A model generated the notes under the pieces. It saw only the letters and a list, made by a program, of their open reading frames with translations. It made no database searches and was not told the DNA's origin. From Qipengyuania sp. YIM B01966 (GTDB taxonomy: Bacteria; Pseudomonadota; Alphaproteobacteria; Sphingomonadales; Sphingomonadaceae), in the NCBI RefSeq assembly GCF_016461955.1, contig NZ_JADMNM010000002.1:248001-312000 (forward strand): 64,000 bases of DNA, written 5' to 3'. This document shows, piece by piece, positions 38,115 through 46,777 of this stretch; position 1 is the stretch's first letter; each line of letters starts with the position of its first letter. Position numbers and translations under genes: made by a program.

Positions 38115-39066
38115 CGAGCGGCGCTGACAGCATCAGCTGCAGCAGATGATAGGCGAGCAGCGGCACCATAACCATGCCCGCCTTGCCCGCCGGGAACAGC
38201 ACCAGCGCGAGCGGCGCGCCGACTGCCGCGCTTTTATGCGCGCCGGCAAACAGGAACGAGATGCGCCGCGCACGGTCGAATCTGGCCAGCCCGCCAACCA
38301 GCCATGCGCCGCCGAAGCCGACCGCCAGCATCGCCGCAACGCCCGCCAGCAGCACCGCCCAGCCGGCCCCGTCGAGCCGCTGCCACAGCCCCTGCACCAC
38401 CGCGCCCGAGAACGCGACATAGACCGCCATGGAAATCGCAAACCGGTCCAGCCAGCTGATTAATCGCCGGTGATCGCCGATGAACGGGCGCAGCCAGGGC
38501 TGCATCGCCTGCCCCAGCGCGAAGGGCAGCAGCAGGATCATCGCCACCTTGCCGAAACTGGACCAGTTGAGCGCCGCCGCCCCGCTGCCGGCGAGCAGCG
38601 CAAACAGCGGCGCGGTCAACACCACCCCGGCGAGCGACAGGGTGGCCGCCGCGACGACCGAGCTGGCAACACTGCCCCCGGCGAGCGAACTGTAGGCGGT
38701 TGCCGATTGGACAGTGGACGTCACCGTGCCGAGATAGATGAACCCGAGTGCGACCAGCGGCGGCAGCGCCGGGCCGATTAGCTGGTGCACACCTAGCCCG
38801 GCAAGCGCCATCACGCCGAAGCAGAACAGCGCCAACAGGCCGAGGAAACGCCAGTCGCGCATCCCTCGCCCGACCTCTGCCCGTTCGAGCCGCAGCCCAT
38901 TCAGGAAAAACAGCATGAAGATCCCGCCATCCGAGATCGCCTTGACGATGGTCAGCGGGGTGCCGCTCGCCGGCAGCAGGCTGGCGAGTGCAATCGCCAG
39001 TAGCAGCAGGCGCACCAGCGGATCGAACATGGCGGCAAGGCGGGCGAGCATCGCCGCTGGGTGCAC
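38002..39066 (-). CDS. Bile acid:sodium symporter family protein (YfeH-like)
   Basis: A 354-residue transporter with about nine or ten hydrophobic helices. It has the SDGGIFMLFFLNGLRLERAEV and YLGTVTSTVQSATAYSSLAGG segments and FAGAHKSAAVGAPLA typical of the SBF-like CPA group (PF13593). The GTG at 39066 has AAGGGG nine bases upstream; ATGs at 39051 and 39030 are alternatives. The last ~32 residues (after LSAPLASRLA) are hydrophilic, unlike the family, and are encoded antisense to the DUF475 3' end. The stop codon therefore appears displaced. Substrate unknown. Confidence 0.85.
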   Translation of the reverse strand: MHPAAMLARLAAMFDPLVRLLLLAIALASLLPASGTPLTIVKAISDGGIFMLFFLNGLRLERAEVGRGMRDWRFLGLLALFCFGVMALAGLGVHQLIGPALPPLVALGFIYLGTVTSTVQSATAYSSLAGGSVASSVVAAATLSLAGVVLTAPLFALLAGSGAAALNWSSFGKVAMILLLPFALGQAMQPWLRPFIGDHRRLISWLDRFAISMAVYVAFSGAVVQGLWQRLDGAGWAVLLAGVAAMLAVGFGGAWLVGGLARFDRARRISFLFAGAHKSAAVGAPLALVLFPAGKAGMVMVPLLAYHLLQLMLSAPLASRLAPHGDHHPPRDDGVCSAPTTTATDRSGSPRSTR

Positions 39067-39092
39067 GCCGGCGTGCCCCTTGTCGAGAGCGG

Positions 39093-40889
39093 TCAGCGCC
39101 GCGCGAGCTGGCCGCGTGTCGCCTGGGCGAGCGTGACGTTCAGCGGGGCGGCCGGGTTGCCCGCACCCGCCGCTTCGAGCGCGCTGGCAAGGGTGCGGCG
39201 GATTGCGGGATCGGCGCGGTGCAGGCGGAAGGCGCGCCTTGCATAGGTTTCAGCCGCACTCGCCTGCCCTGCTGCCAGCGCCTGGTCGGCGCGCAGCGCC
39301 CAGGCGGCGGGATCGCGTGGCCGCAGCCGAATGGCGCGCGCCGCCGGCTCCGCGCTCGCGGCAAGCTCGCCGCGCGCCAGCCGCAGCCGCGCCAGTTCGC
39401 GCGCCGCCACCCCGTCCATCGGCGCACGCGCGGCATAGGCGGACAACAGGCGTTCTGCGTCGCCCTCGCCCGTCCGCCGGGTCACCGCAAGCAGCCGTTC
39501 GACCAGCGGCCATGACAGGCGGATTTCAGCCGCCCGCCGGTAATGCGCCAAGGCCGCGGAAGGCCCGCCACCGACCAGTGCGGCATCGCCCGCCAGCAAG
39601 AGCGCGTCGAACGACCCCGGCGCGCGGGCCAGGTTCGCCTCGGCGACGCGCACCGCCTCGGCCCCCTGCCCGCTGGCGACCAGCCCACGCACCAGCATGA
39701 GCGCATCGCGCGGCGTCGCAGCACCGCGCGAGCGCGCCCCGTCGAGGCTGCCATCAGGCGCAATCGGCACCAGCGCCAGCGAATTGCGCGGGCGCGCCGC
39801 CGCGTCGAGGTAGAGCGCCGCCGTCCTTCGGTCGCCCAATTGCTCATATGCGCGGCCGACCAGCAACTGGAGATAGGGCGCCGCACTGTCCCGACGGGCC
39901 GGGATCGCAAAGCGATAGACCAGTTCCTCATTGGCGCCGCCAGCGGCGAGCGCGCGGGCAAGCAGCAGAGTGACGCGGGCATTATCGGGCTGCAACCGCC
40001 GCAACCGCGACAATTGCGATGCCGCTGCTTCTGGATTGCCGTTCTCAAGGTCGGTTATGGCCGATAGCAGGATCGCCGCCGGCACCCGCCGCTCGATCTC
40101 GCCGCTGCGCAACAACAGCGTCCGTGCGAGCCGGAAATCGCCGCCCCGCGCCGCAATCACCGCCTGAAGATAAAAGGCGCGCTGGTCCTTCGGGGCCAGT
40201 TCTGTCAATCGCCTTATATCGCGCAGCGCCGCCCGGGCCTGTCCGAGATCGCCAAGCGTCGAGGCGCGTTCGACCAGCAGGTTACTATCGTCAGGAGCGA
40301 GCGCCAGCGCCCGGTCGAGCAGCGCCAGCGCGCGTGGCATGTCCCCCGCATCGCGCAGCAATTGCGCGCGCAATTCAAGCGCAGCGGGATCGTCGGGCCC
40401 CAGCGCCAGCGCCCGGTCGGCCGCCTCGATCGCCTGCAATTGCTCGCCGCCCCGATACCGCAGCCGCGCAATCGCCACCCATAGCGCGATGCTTTCCCCG
40501 CCTGCAGCCAGCGCTTTGTCGAACGCCCGGCCCGATGCAGGCAGATTGCCGGCGCGATATTCCAGTTCGCCTAGTGCGCTGTAACCCTCACCTTGTGACT
40601 CGGCAGAGAATTTCTCCGGCCCCAGCCATTGCCGCGCGGCAAGCAGATCGTTTTGCAGCAATTCCGCACGGCCGAGCGACGCGGCAAGTTCGGGCTGGGG
40701 CACGCCGGCATCGAGGGCATCGCGCAACGCCGCCTCCGCCGCGACGCCGTCGCCCCGGGCCAGTGCCTCTTGCGCCCGGCCGAGCGGCGCTTCGCGTTCG
40801 GCCGGACCGGCACAGCCCGCGATTGCCACCAGCAGCAACGCGGCAATGAGCCCGTGTCGGCGCCTGGCAGGTTCAGGCGTGCAGGTCAT
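39093..40889 (-). CDS. TPR-repeat lipoprotein of the exopolysaccharide cluster (PrsT-like)
   Basis: A 598-residue lipoprotein with signal peptide ending LVAIAGC and then a chain of about a dozen TPR units, very Ala/Leu/Arg-rich. It overlaps prsR by 17 bases in the same direction, the position in which PEP-CTERM-linked loci carry the PrsT-type TPR lipoprotein. It is shorter than the usual PrsT (over 800 residues). A role in export or assembly of the polysaccharide at the envelope is an inference from context. Confidence 0.78.
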   Translation of the reverse strand: MTCTPEPARRRHGLIAALLLVAIAGCAGPAEREAPLGRAQEALARGDGVAAEAALRDALDAGVPQPELAASLGRAELLQNDLLAARQWLGPEKFSAESQGEGYSALGELEYRAGNLPASGRAFDKALAAGGESIALWVAIARLRYRGGEQLQAIEAADRALALGPDDPAALELRAQLLRDAGDMPRALALLDRALALAPDDSNLLVERASTLGDLGQARAALRDIRRLTELAPKDQRAFYLQAVIAARGGDFRLARTLLLRSGEIERRVPAAILLSAITDLENGNPEAAASQLSRLRRLQPDNARVTLLLARALAAGGANEELVYRFAIPARRDSAAPYLQLLVGRAYEQLGDRRTAALYLDAAARPRNSLALVPIAPDGSLDGARSRGAATPRDALMLVRGLVASGQGAEAVRVAEANLARAPGSFDALLLAGDAALVGGGPSAALAHYRRAAEIRLSWPLVERLLAVTRRTGEGDAERLLSAYAARAPMDGVAARELARLRLARGELAASAEPAARAIRLRPRDPAAWALRADQALAAGQASAAETYARRAFRLHRADPAIRRTLASALEAAGAGNPAAPLNVTLAQATRGQLARR

Positions 40890-42240
40890 ACTGCTTTAAA
40901 AGATCATACAGCGTGGGCCGACTGACCCCGAGCAAGCGCGCCGTGTTCGAGATGTTGCCATCGCTGCGGGCCAGTGCATGCCGGATCAGGCGCCGATCCG
41001 ACGCCTCTCGCGCGGATTTGAGGTTGAGCGCGACGGGTTCGTCCGAATCCACGCCCAGATCGAGATCCTCGGCATGAACCATCTTGCCTTCAGCCATGAT
41101 CACCGCGCGCTTCACGCGGTTTTCGAGTTCGCGAACATTGCCCGGCCACCTCCAGCCGTCGATCGCCGCAAGGGCATCTGAGGCAAAGCCCTTCACCTGC
41201 GGGTTCATCTCGCCGGCGAAACGGTGCAGGAACGCCTTAGCCAGCAGCGCCGCATCGCCCGGCCGTTCCGCCAGCGGGGGGATGCGGATGACAATCTCGG
41301 CAAGGCGGTAGAACAGATCCTCGCGGAACGTGCCAGCGGCAATCATCGCTTCGAGATCCTGATGCGTCGCGCAGACGATGCGCGTATCGACCGCGATTTC
41401 CTGCCGCCCGCCGATCCGCTCGATCGTGCGCTGCTGGAGAAAGCGCAGCAGCTTGACCTGCAAGGCAAGCGGGATGTCGCCCACCTCGTCAAGGAATAGC
41501 GTGCCGCCCGATGCCTGCTCGATTTTGCCCTCGGTCGTCTTGACCGCCCCGGTGAAGGCGCCCTTCTCGTGCCCGAACAGCTCGCTTTCGAGCAGCGTTT
41601 CGGGGATCGCCGCGCAATTGATGGCGACAAAGGCGCCGCTGCGCCGATTGCTCGCCTCGTGCACGCCCCGGGCCAGCAATTCCTTGCCCGTCCCGCTCGC
41701 GCCCAGAAGTATTACCGCAACATCGGCTTTCGCCACGCGTTCGATAGTGCGCGTGACCTTGAGCATTTCGGGGGCGGCGGTGATGATCCCGCCCAGACCC
41801 GGCGCGGCGCCGGCGGTGGCCTTCAGCGCCAGCCGGCGGTTTTCGCTTTCCAGGTCGTGCACCGCAAATGCGCGGCGCACGATCAGGCCCAGTTCCTCGA
41901 TATCGACCGGCTTGCGATAGAAATCATACGCGCCGCGCTCGATCGCAGTCAGCGCGCTTTCGCGCGCGCCATGTCCCGAGGCGACGATCACCTTGGTATC
42001 GGGCTTCAGCGCGATGATCGCGTCGAGTACGGCAAAGCCTTCGCTGGTCCCGTCGGGGTCCGGCGGCAGACCCAGGTCGAGCGTCACCACATCGGGCTGT
42101 TCGGCGCGCAAGGCGGCGATCGCGCTGTCCCGATCGGGCGCACAGGTAACCGCAAAATCCTCATAGGCCCATTTGAGCTGCGCGGAGAGGCCGGCATCAT
42201 CCTCGACCACCAGCAGCCGGCGCTGTTCGGGCTGTTTCAT
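40873..42240 (-). CDS. prsR: PEP-CTERM-type sigma-54 response regulator
   Basis: A 455-residue NtrC-type regulator. The receiver domain (residues ~8-120) has LLVVEDDAG and the phosphorylated Asp in VVTLDLGLPPDPDG. The AAA+ domain has Walker A GASGTGKE, GAFTGA for sigma-54 contact, and Walker B GGTLFLDEVGD. A Fis-type HTH ends the protein (ISNTARLLGVSRPTLYDLLKQY). The long receiver loop and the neighbouring kinase identify the PrsR group, which activates exopolysaccharide/exosortase genes from sigma-54 promoters. It overlaps prsK by 4 bases. Confidence 0.9.
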   Translation of the reverse strand: MKQPEQRRLLVVEDDAGLSAQLKWAYEDFAVTCAPDRDSAIAALRAEQPDVVTLDLGLPPDPDGTSEGFAVLDAIIALKPDTKVIVASGHGARESALTAIERGAYDFYRKPVDIEELGLIVRRAFAVHDLESENRRLALKATAGAAPGLGGIITAAPEMLKVTRTIERVAKADVAVILLGASGTGKELLARGVHEASNRRSGAFVAINCAAIPETLLESELFGHEKGAFTGAVKTTEGKIEQASGGTLFLDEVGDIPLALQVKLLRFLQQRTIERIGGRQEIAVDTRIVCATHQDLEAMIAAGTFREDLFYRLAEIVIRIPPLAERPGDAALLAKAFLHRFAGEMNPQVKGFASDALAAIDGWRWPGNVRELENRVKRAVIMAEGKMVHAEDLDLGVDSDEPVALNLKSAREASDRRLIRHALARSDGNISNTARLLGVSRPTLYDLLKQYDLHA

Positions 42241-43781
42241 GCGACGTCTTTCTGTTCAGGGGCGCTGGCGATTGCCTGCGTTCCGGCAAGCGGCAGTGTG
42301 AGAATGAAGCGCGTGCCCAGCCCCTCGCGCGATTCGACCTCCAACTGCCCCCCCATGGCGCGGATCAGTTCGCGCGCCTCGAAAGCACCGATGCCGAAAC
42401 CGCCCGGTTTCGAGGAAATGAACGGGCTGAACAGCGAGTGGCGCAGGAATTGCGGGGTCATGCCGGTGCCGGAGTCGACGATCTCGAGCCTGGCGGAAAG
42501 GCGCTCGCGGACGGTCTGGACCACCACCGGCACGCCTTCGGACGACGCATCGAGCGCGTTCTGCACCAGATGAGTAAGCGCCTGTTCGAGCGCTTCCTCG
42601 TGCCCCAGCACAGGGCAGCTTTCCTCGCCGGCGACGAACACCCGATGGGGGGGTAAAAATCCGCTCGCAACCTTGCGCGCCAGCGCCGCCAGGTCGAGCG
42701 GCGCCGCAGGCGCGGCTGCGCCGGGGCGCCCGTAGCGTCCCAGCCGTGCCAGGAGCGCATTGAGCTTGTCCGCACTATTGCGGAGCGTGACCATCATATC
42801 GGCGCGGAAAGCGGGGTTCTCGGCGTGCCGTTCGGCATTGCGGGCAAGCAGCGCAAGCTGGCTGGCGAGGTTCTTTATGTCGTGCATGACAAAGGCGATG
42901 CGGCGATGAAACTCGTCAAACCGGGCTGCTTCGGCCAACGCCTGCTGGGCGGACTGCTCGGCCAGATAGGAGGCAAGCTGCCGTCCGGCGATGCGAAACA
43001 GGTCGAGGTCTTCCCAATCGAGGCGCCGCGGTGCCGCAGGACGGGCCAGCAGAACGATCCCTGCCAGCCGGTCGAAATGAAGCAGCGGCACCAGCACCCA
43101 TGCTTCGTTTTCGGCGAGCAACCAGGCGGGCGCCATTTCCGGCGCCAGGGGTGCAGACCGGCCGGCGCGTATGTCGTCGAGGTCGACAATGTATCCGCCC
43201 GGTTCGAGCGCGGCGACCAGCGGCTCTGCCAGCGGTTCGGCGACCGTGGCAAGCCCGGTCCACTGCCACTGCGCGGCCATCTCCAGCCCACCGTGTTCCG
43301 CTGCGGGCATGAACAGCGCGCCGCGTTCGCTGCCGGCAATATCGGCCAGCGCCTGCACCGCGCGAACGGCAAGCTCGGCTTGCTGCCGGTCGGGGCGGCC
43401 GATGGTTTCGGTAAAGCGCAGCCATTCGGCACGGTAGTCATACCGGTGGGCGAACAGGTGCTTGAGCAGCGTGACCCGCACCCAGCCATAGAGCCGCGCC
43501 GAGGGAAACCAGCGTAGCGCCAGAATGGCAGCGGCAAGCACGAACAGCGCCTGCACCGCGATCCCGCCACCGCCGCCGGCCGCAGCCAGTTCGCGCGCCG
43601 TCCACAGCATTCCGCCGAGATATACCGCGATCATGGTGAACACGATCACCCGCAGCATCACCGCGCGAGACGGGCTGAACCGCAGCGACTTGGTGCGCGC
43701 ATTCATCAGCCGTACCAGCAGCAAGCACGCCAGCGTCGCGGCAAACACCGCGACCCCGACCAGCCAGATGGCGCCGGTCAT
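42237..43781 (-). CDS. prsK: PEP-CTERM-type sensor histidine kinase, short form
   Basis: A 514-residue kinase pairing with PrsR. There are three hydrophobic segments (about residues 3-22, 42-62, 75-92), the family segment LLKHLFAHRYDYRAEWLRFTETIG, a GAF domain at ~130-265, and the H-box VMHDIKNLASQL. The ATPase domain has HLVQNALDAS, DSGTGM and GGFGIGAFEARE. PrsK proteins are normally ~680 residues with many more N-terminal helices, so ~165 residues are missing here. The ATG overlaps the sugar transferase stop in an ATGA arrangement, supporting this start. Confidence 0.88.
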   Translation of the reverse strand: MTGAIWLVGVAVFAATLACLLLVRLMNARTKSLRFSPSRAVMLRVIVFTMIAVYLGGMLWTARELAAAGGGGGIAVQALFVLAAAILALRWFPSARLYGWVRVTLLKHLFAHRYDYRAEWLRFTETIGRPDRQQAELAVRAVQALADIAGSERGALFMPAAEHGGLEMAAQWQWTGLATVAEPLAEPLVAALEPGGYIVDLDDIRAGRSAPLAPEMAPAWLLAENEAWVLVPLLHFDRLAGIVLLARPAAPRRLDWEDLDLFRIAGRQLASYLAEQSAQQALAEAARFDEFHRRIAFVMHDIKNLASQLALLARNAERHAENPAFRADMMVTLRNSADKLNALLARLGRYGRPGAAAPAAPLDLAALARKVASGFLPPHRVFVAGEESCPVLGHEEALEQALTHLVQNALDASSEGVPVVVQTVRERLSARLEIVDSGTGMTPQFLRHSLFSPFISSKPGGFGIGAFEARELIRAMGGQLEVESREGLGTRFILTLPLAGTQAIASAPEQKDVA

Positions 43782-45163
43782 CGCGCGCCTTCCGACCACA
43801 GGATGACCCGCAACGTCTGCAGCAGGATCACCAGGTCGAGGAAGGGGGTGTAGTTCTTTGCGTAATAGAGGTCATATTCGAGCTTGTGGCGGGCATCCTC
43901 GATCGACGCGCCATAGGGATAGTTGATCTGCGCCCAACCGGTAATGCCGGGCTTCACCATGTGACGTTCGGCATAATATGGCAGCTGCTGTGCGAGGTCG
44001 GCGACAAAATGCGGGACTTCAGGGCGGGGCCCGACAAAGCTCATCCTTCCCGAAAGCACGGTCCACAATTGGGGTAACTCGTCTATCCGAACCTGGCGGA
44101 TGAACCGGCCGACGCGGGTCACGCGCGGATCGTTGACCGTCGCCCATTTGGCCCCGTCGCGCTCGGCGTCAGTGCGCATCGAGCGCAGCTTGAGCAGGAC
44201 GAACGGTTCGCCGTACAGACCGATGCGGGTCTGGCGGAACAAGGCCGGGCCCGGGCTGTCGAGTTTCACCAGCAGCGCAAACAGCGCGATCAGCGGGGCC
44301 GTCAACGCCAGCAGGATCAGGCTGACCACGACATCGAACACCCGCTTGACGGCAGCGGAAACCGTGCGACCCGAAGCGAAGCCGTCGGAAAAGATCAGCC
44401 ACGACGGATTAAGCGTGTCGAGGTCGACGCGGCCCGTTTCGCGTTCCATGAAAGTGCCGAAATCATTGACATCGACTCCCGCAGTCTTGACCCGCAGCAG
44501 GTCTTTGAGCGGCAGCGAATTGCGGCGCTCTTCCAGCGCCAGAACCACTTCGCTGACCCCGCGCGCGTCAACCAGCCGGCCCAGATCGCGCACATCCGCG
44601 CGCGGGATCGCGCCCTCGATGACAGCGTTGGCCTCGTTCATCGCGACATATTCGGCGATGGCGAAACCGGATTCGGGTTTTTCCGACAGATGTTTCAGCC
44701 GCAGTGCGCGCTTGCCATCGCCCAGCACTACAATCCGCCGGCGGAACGCGTCCGCCCCCAGCAACCAGCCGACCAGCAACCGGTTGAACACCAGCGCGAT
44801 AATCGCCAGCCCGATGGCATAGAGCAGGGTCGATCGCCAGAAGGCCGATCCCGGGATGAAAAATTCGATCACCGCCAGCGTGATGATGCCCAGGCTTACA
44901 GCCACGATGAGCCGAGCAGCGGCATACCGCATCGATCGGAGCGCCGCCGCGCCATAGACGCCGACCGAAATCATCGCCAGCAGCATCACCGCGGCAAACA
45001 CGCCCAGCGCCGTCCACCGCGCGACGATCGAGCCCAGCTGGCTGCCGATCTGATTTGCCCGGATCTGCCAGGCCAACTCGCCCGCGCCGAGTAGCACCAC
45101 GAAATCGAGCGCAGCCAGTACCACCACCGCATGGGGGAAATAATGTTTGAACAGCCGGATCAT
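43778..45163 (-). CDS. Exopolysaccharide initiating sugar transferase (PEP-CTERM-associated type)
   Basis: A 461-residue polyprenyl-phosphate hexose-1-phosphate transferase that starts a repeat unit on the inner membrane. Four N-terminal helices, a CoA-binding-like middle (RIVVLGDGKRALRL) and one helix at ~265-290 precede the catalytic domain KRVFDVVVSLILL, RQTRIGLYGEPF, KLRSMRTDAE, DELPQLW and SFVGPRPEVPHFV. It matches the EpsB-like transferases of XrtA/PEP-CTERM loci. The ATG at 45163 follows GGGACGG. It leads the operon with prsK, prsR and the TPR lipoprotein. Confidence 0.9.
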   Translation of the reverse strand: MIRLFKHYFPHAVVVLAALDFVVLLGAGELAWQIRANQIGSQLGSIVARWTALGVFAAVMLLAMISVGVYGAAALRSMRYAAARLIVAVSLGIITLAVIEFFIPGSAFWRSTLLYAIGLAIIALVFNRLLVGWLLGADAFRRRIVVLGDGKRALRLKHLSEKPESGFAIAEYVAMNEANAVIEGAIPRADVRDLGRLVDARGVSEVVLALEERRNSLPLKDLLRVKTAGVDVNDFGTFMERETGRVDLDTLNPSWLIFSDGFASGRTVSAAVKRVFDVVVSLILLALTAPLIALFALLVKLDSPGPALFRQTRIGLYGEPFVLLKLRSMRTDAERDGAKWATVNDPRVTRVGRFIRQVRIDELPQLWTVLSGRMSFVGPRPEVPHFVADLAQQLPYYAERHMVKPGITGWAQINYPYGASIEDARHKLEYDLYYAKNYTPFLDLVILLQTLRVILWSEGAR

Positions 45164-45250
45164 ACCGTCCCATCTGGCCAATATGGCTAACAGGTCGATA
45201 ATGCCTGAGTGTGAACTGTCGGTAAATCTTACATGCGCGCCGCTATACTA

Positions 45251-46645
45251 TCAGGCGAAACGGAACGGGCTCAGCCATTGTTCGCCGGACGTGAATTGCA
45301 GCTGCGCGCCGCGCGGTGGCAACGCCCGCTGCGCACACCCCGCGACCCGACATTGGCTGCAACCCTGCCCGATCATCATGGCTTCGTCCGCCCGAAGCGT
45401 CACGCCGCGCGCGAACGCGCATTGTTCGGCGAGCCGCGCTTCGAGGCCGAGCACGACGGCGAACTGCGCCTGCCCTGCCGGTCCGCCCAGCGTTCGACGC
45501 GAAATGGTCAGCCAGTGAGTCGGGCCCGCGGTAACCCCATCGACCCTCACGGGTTGGACGAGCGTATCGTCCGGTCGGGCAAACACCTGATGAACCTTCC
45601 ATAGTGGGCAACTGGCTTCGCCCTCCAGAAAAGTGGCGCCGCTCGCGCCCGCAAATCGCTTGGAGATCTGGCCCGCCTGATCAAACCGCGCCATGAAAAA
45701 GGGCAGCCCGCGTTCCCCCACGCGCTGCAGCGTGGTCAGCCGGTGCGCCAGTTGCTCGAAACTCACCCCGAAGCGGTGGCGCAGGATGTCGAGATCGTAG
45801 CCGGTTGCCTCGCACGCGCGGAGGAAGCGGCGGTAGGGCATCAGCAGTGCGGCCGCGAAATAGGCCAGCAGGTGCCGTTCGAAAAACCGCCGCGCCGCCT
45901 CGTCCGCAAGGTTCGAGCCCGCAACGATGCCGGCGATTTCATCACGCGCTTCGAGCCGGGCGATCTGCAGCGCGACCTGAAAGGTGCGCGCTGACGGGCC
46001 GAGCATTTCCGAGAGCTGGACCTGCCGCGCGTGGAGATCGAGCCGGCGCAGCGCATCGGGCATCACCTCCTGCGGCAGAACCCGCACGGTCAACTGGTGG
46101 CGTTCGCGCAGCCGCTCGGCCAGCGCAGGCGCCAGTTCGCCGCGCGACAGGCGCAATTCATCGGCCAGCGCCTCGGCCGCATGGTCGAGATCGGCGAAGT
46201 GATTGTTCCAGCGCTCGATCTCGCGGCGCGATGTGACCAGCGGCGATGCCGGCCCGCCCGATAGGCCGCCAGCCGCATCCGCACCCTCGCCCGCCGCGTC
46301 ATAGAGCGCGGCAAACGCCGCTGCGGCTTGCGGGGCGGCCGACAACAGCTCGACGATTTCCTCGCGGTCGATCCCGAACTGGGCAAACCGGCGGTCGGCG
46401 AAACGGCGCGCTAAACCGTCCACCCCGCCGATTTCAGACGCATGGCCGAGCGCGCGCGGATCGAGGTCGAAATCGCCGGTCAGGCTAAGCAGTACACGCG
46501 CCGATAACGGGCGCTGATTGCGTTCGATGAGGTTGAGATAGGTCGGCGAAATGCCGAGGCGCTGCGCCATCGCGGCCTGAGTCAGCCCCAGCCGCTTGCG
46601 CAGGCGACGCACCGCCGGACCGCTATAGAGAGCCTGCTCTGCCAT
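45251..46645 (-). CDS. XRE-family ScfR/RamB-type regulator of carbon metabolism
   Basis: A 464-residue regulator. The HTH (RRLRKRLGLTQAAMAQRLGI, then TYLNLIERNQRPLS) is at residues ~10-55. The middle is an ImmA/IrrE-like domain in which RRFFERHLLAYFAAALLMPY replaces the zinc motif. The C-terminal DUF2083-type domain holds conserved Cys (CPLWKVHQVF, QGCSQCRVAGC). Relatives RamB, MccR and ScfR control glyoxylate or methylcitrate genes in response to acyl-CoA status. It is divergent from aceA with a 132-base gap, so control of aceA is likely. The ATG at 46645 is the HTH-family start. Confidence 0.88.
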   Translation of the reverse strand: MAEQALYSGPAVRRLRKRLGLTQAAMAQRLGISPTYLNLIERNQRPLSARVLLSLTGDFDLDPRALGHASEIGGVDGLARRFADRRFAQFGIDREEIVELLSAAPQAAAAFAALYDAAGEGADAAGGLSGGPASPLVTSRREIERWNNHFADLDHAAEALADELRLSRGELAPALAERLRERHQLTVRVLPQEVMPDALRRLDLHARQVQLSEMLGPSARTFQVALQIARLEARDEIAGIVAGSNLADEAARRFFERHLLAYFAAALLMPYRRFLRACEATGYDLDILRHRFGVSFEQLAHRLTTLQRVGERGLPFFMARFDQAGQISKRFAGASGATFLEGEASCPLWKVHQVFARPDDTLVQPVRVDGVTAGPTHWLTISRRTLGGPAGQAQFAVVLGLEARLAEQCAFARGVTLRADEAMMIGQGCSQCRVAGCAQRALPPRGAQLQFTSGEQWLSPFRFA

Positions 46646-46777
46646 TGTCACTTTCTTTACAACCTTACCTGCGAGTATGCGGTCATAGGTTAGTCCTGAC
46701 AACATTTAGTGTAACTTTTTGTGTTGCGCCGCACAGATTGTCGCCATGCCAAGAGGCGAACCCCTCAGGAGCCTGTC
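46646..46777. promoter_or_regulatory. Divergent control region of the regulator and aceA
   Basis: An AT-richer gap with two similar tracts, GTCACTTTCTTTACAA (46648-46663) and GTAACTTTTTGTGTTG (46711-46726), in direct orientation. They are plausible operators for the ScfR-type regulator. AACATTTAGTGT lies just before the second tract. CAGGAG at 46766-46771 is the aceA Shine-Dalgarno sequence. No footprint evidence exists; the call rests on repetition and position. Confidence 0.45.
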
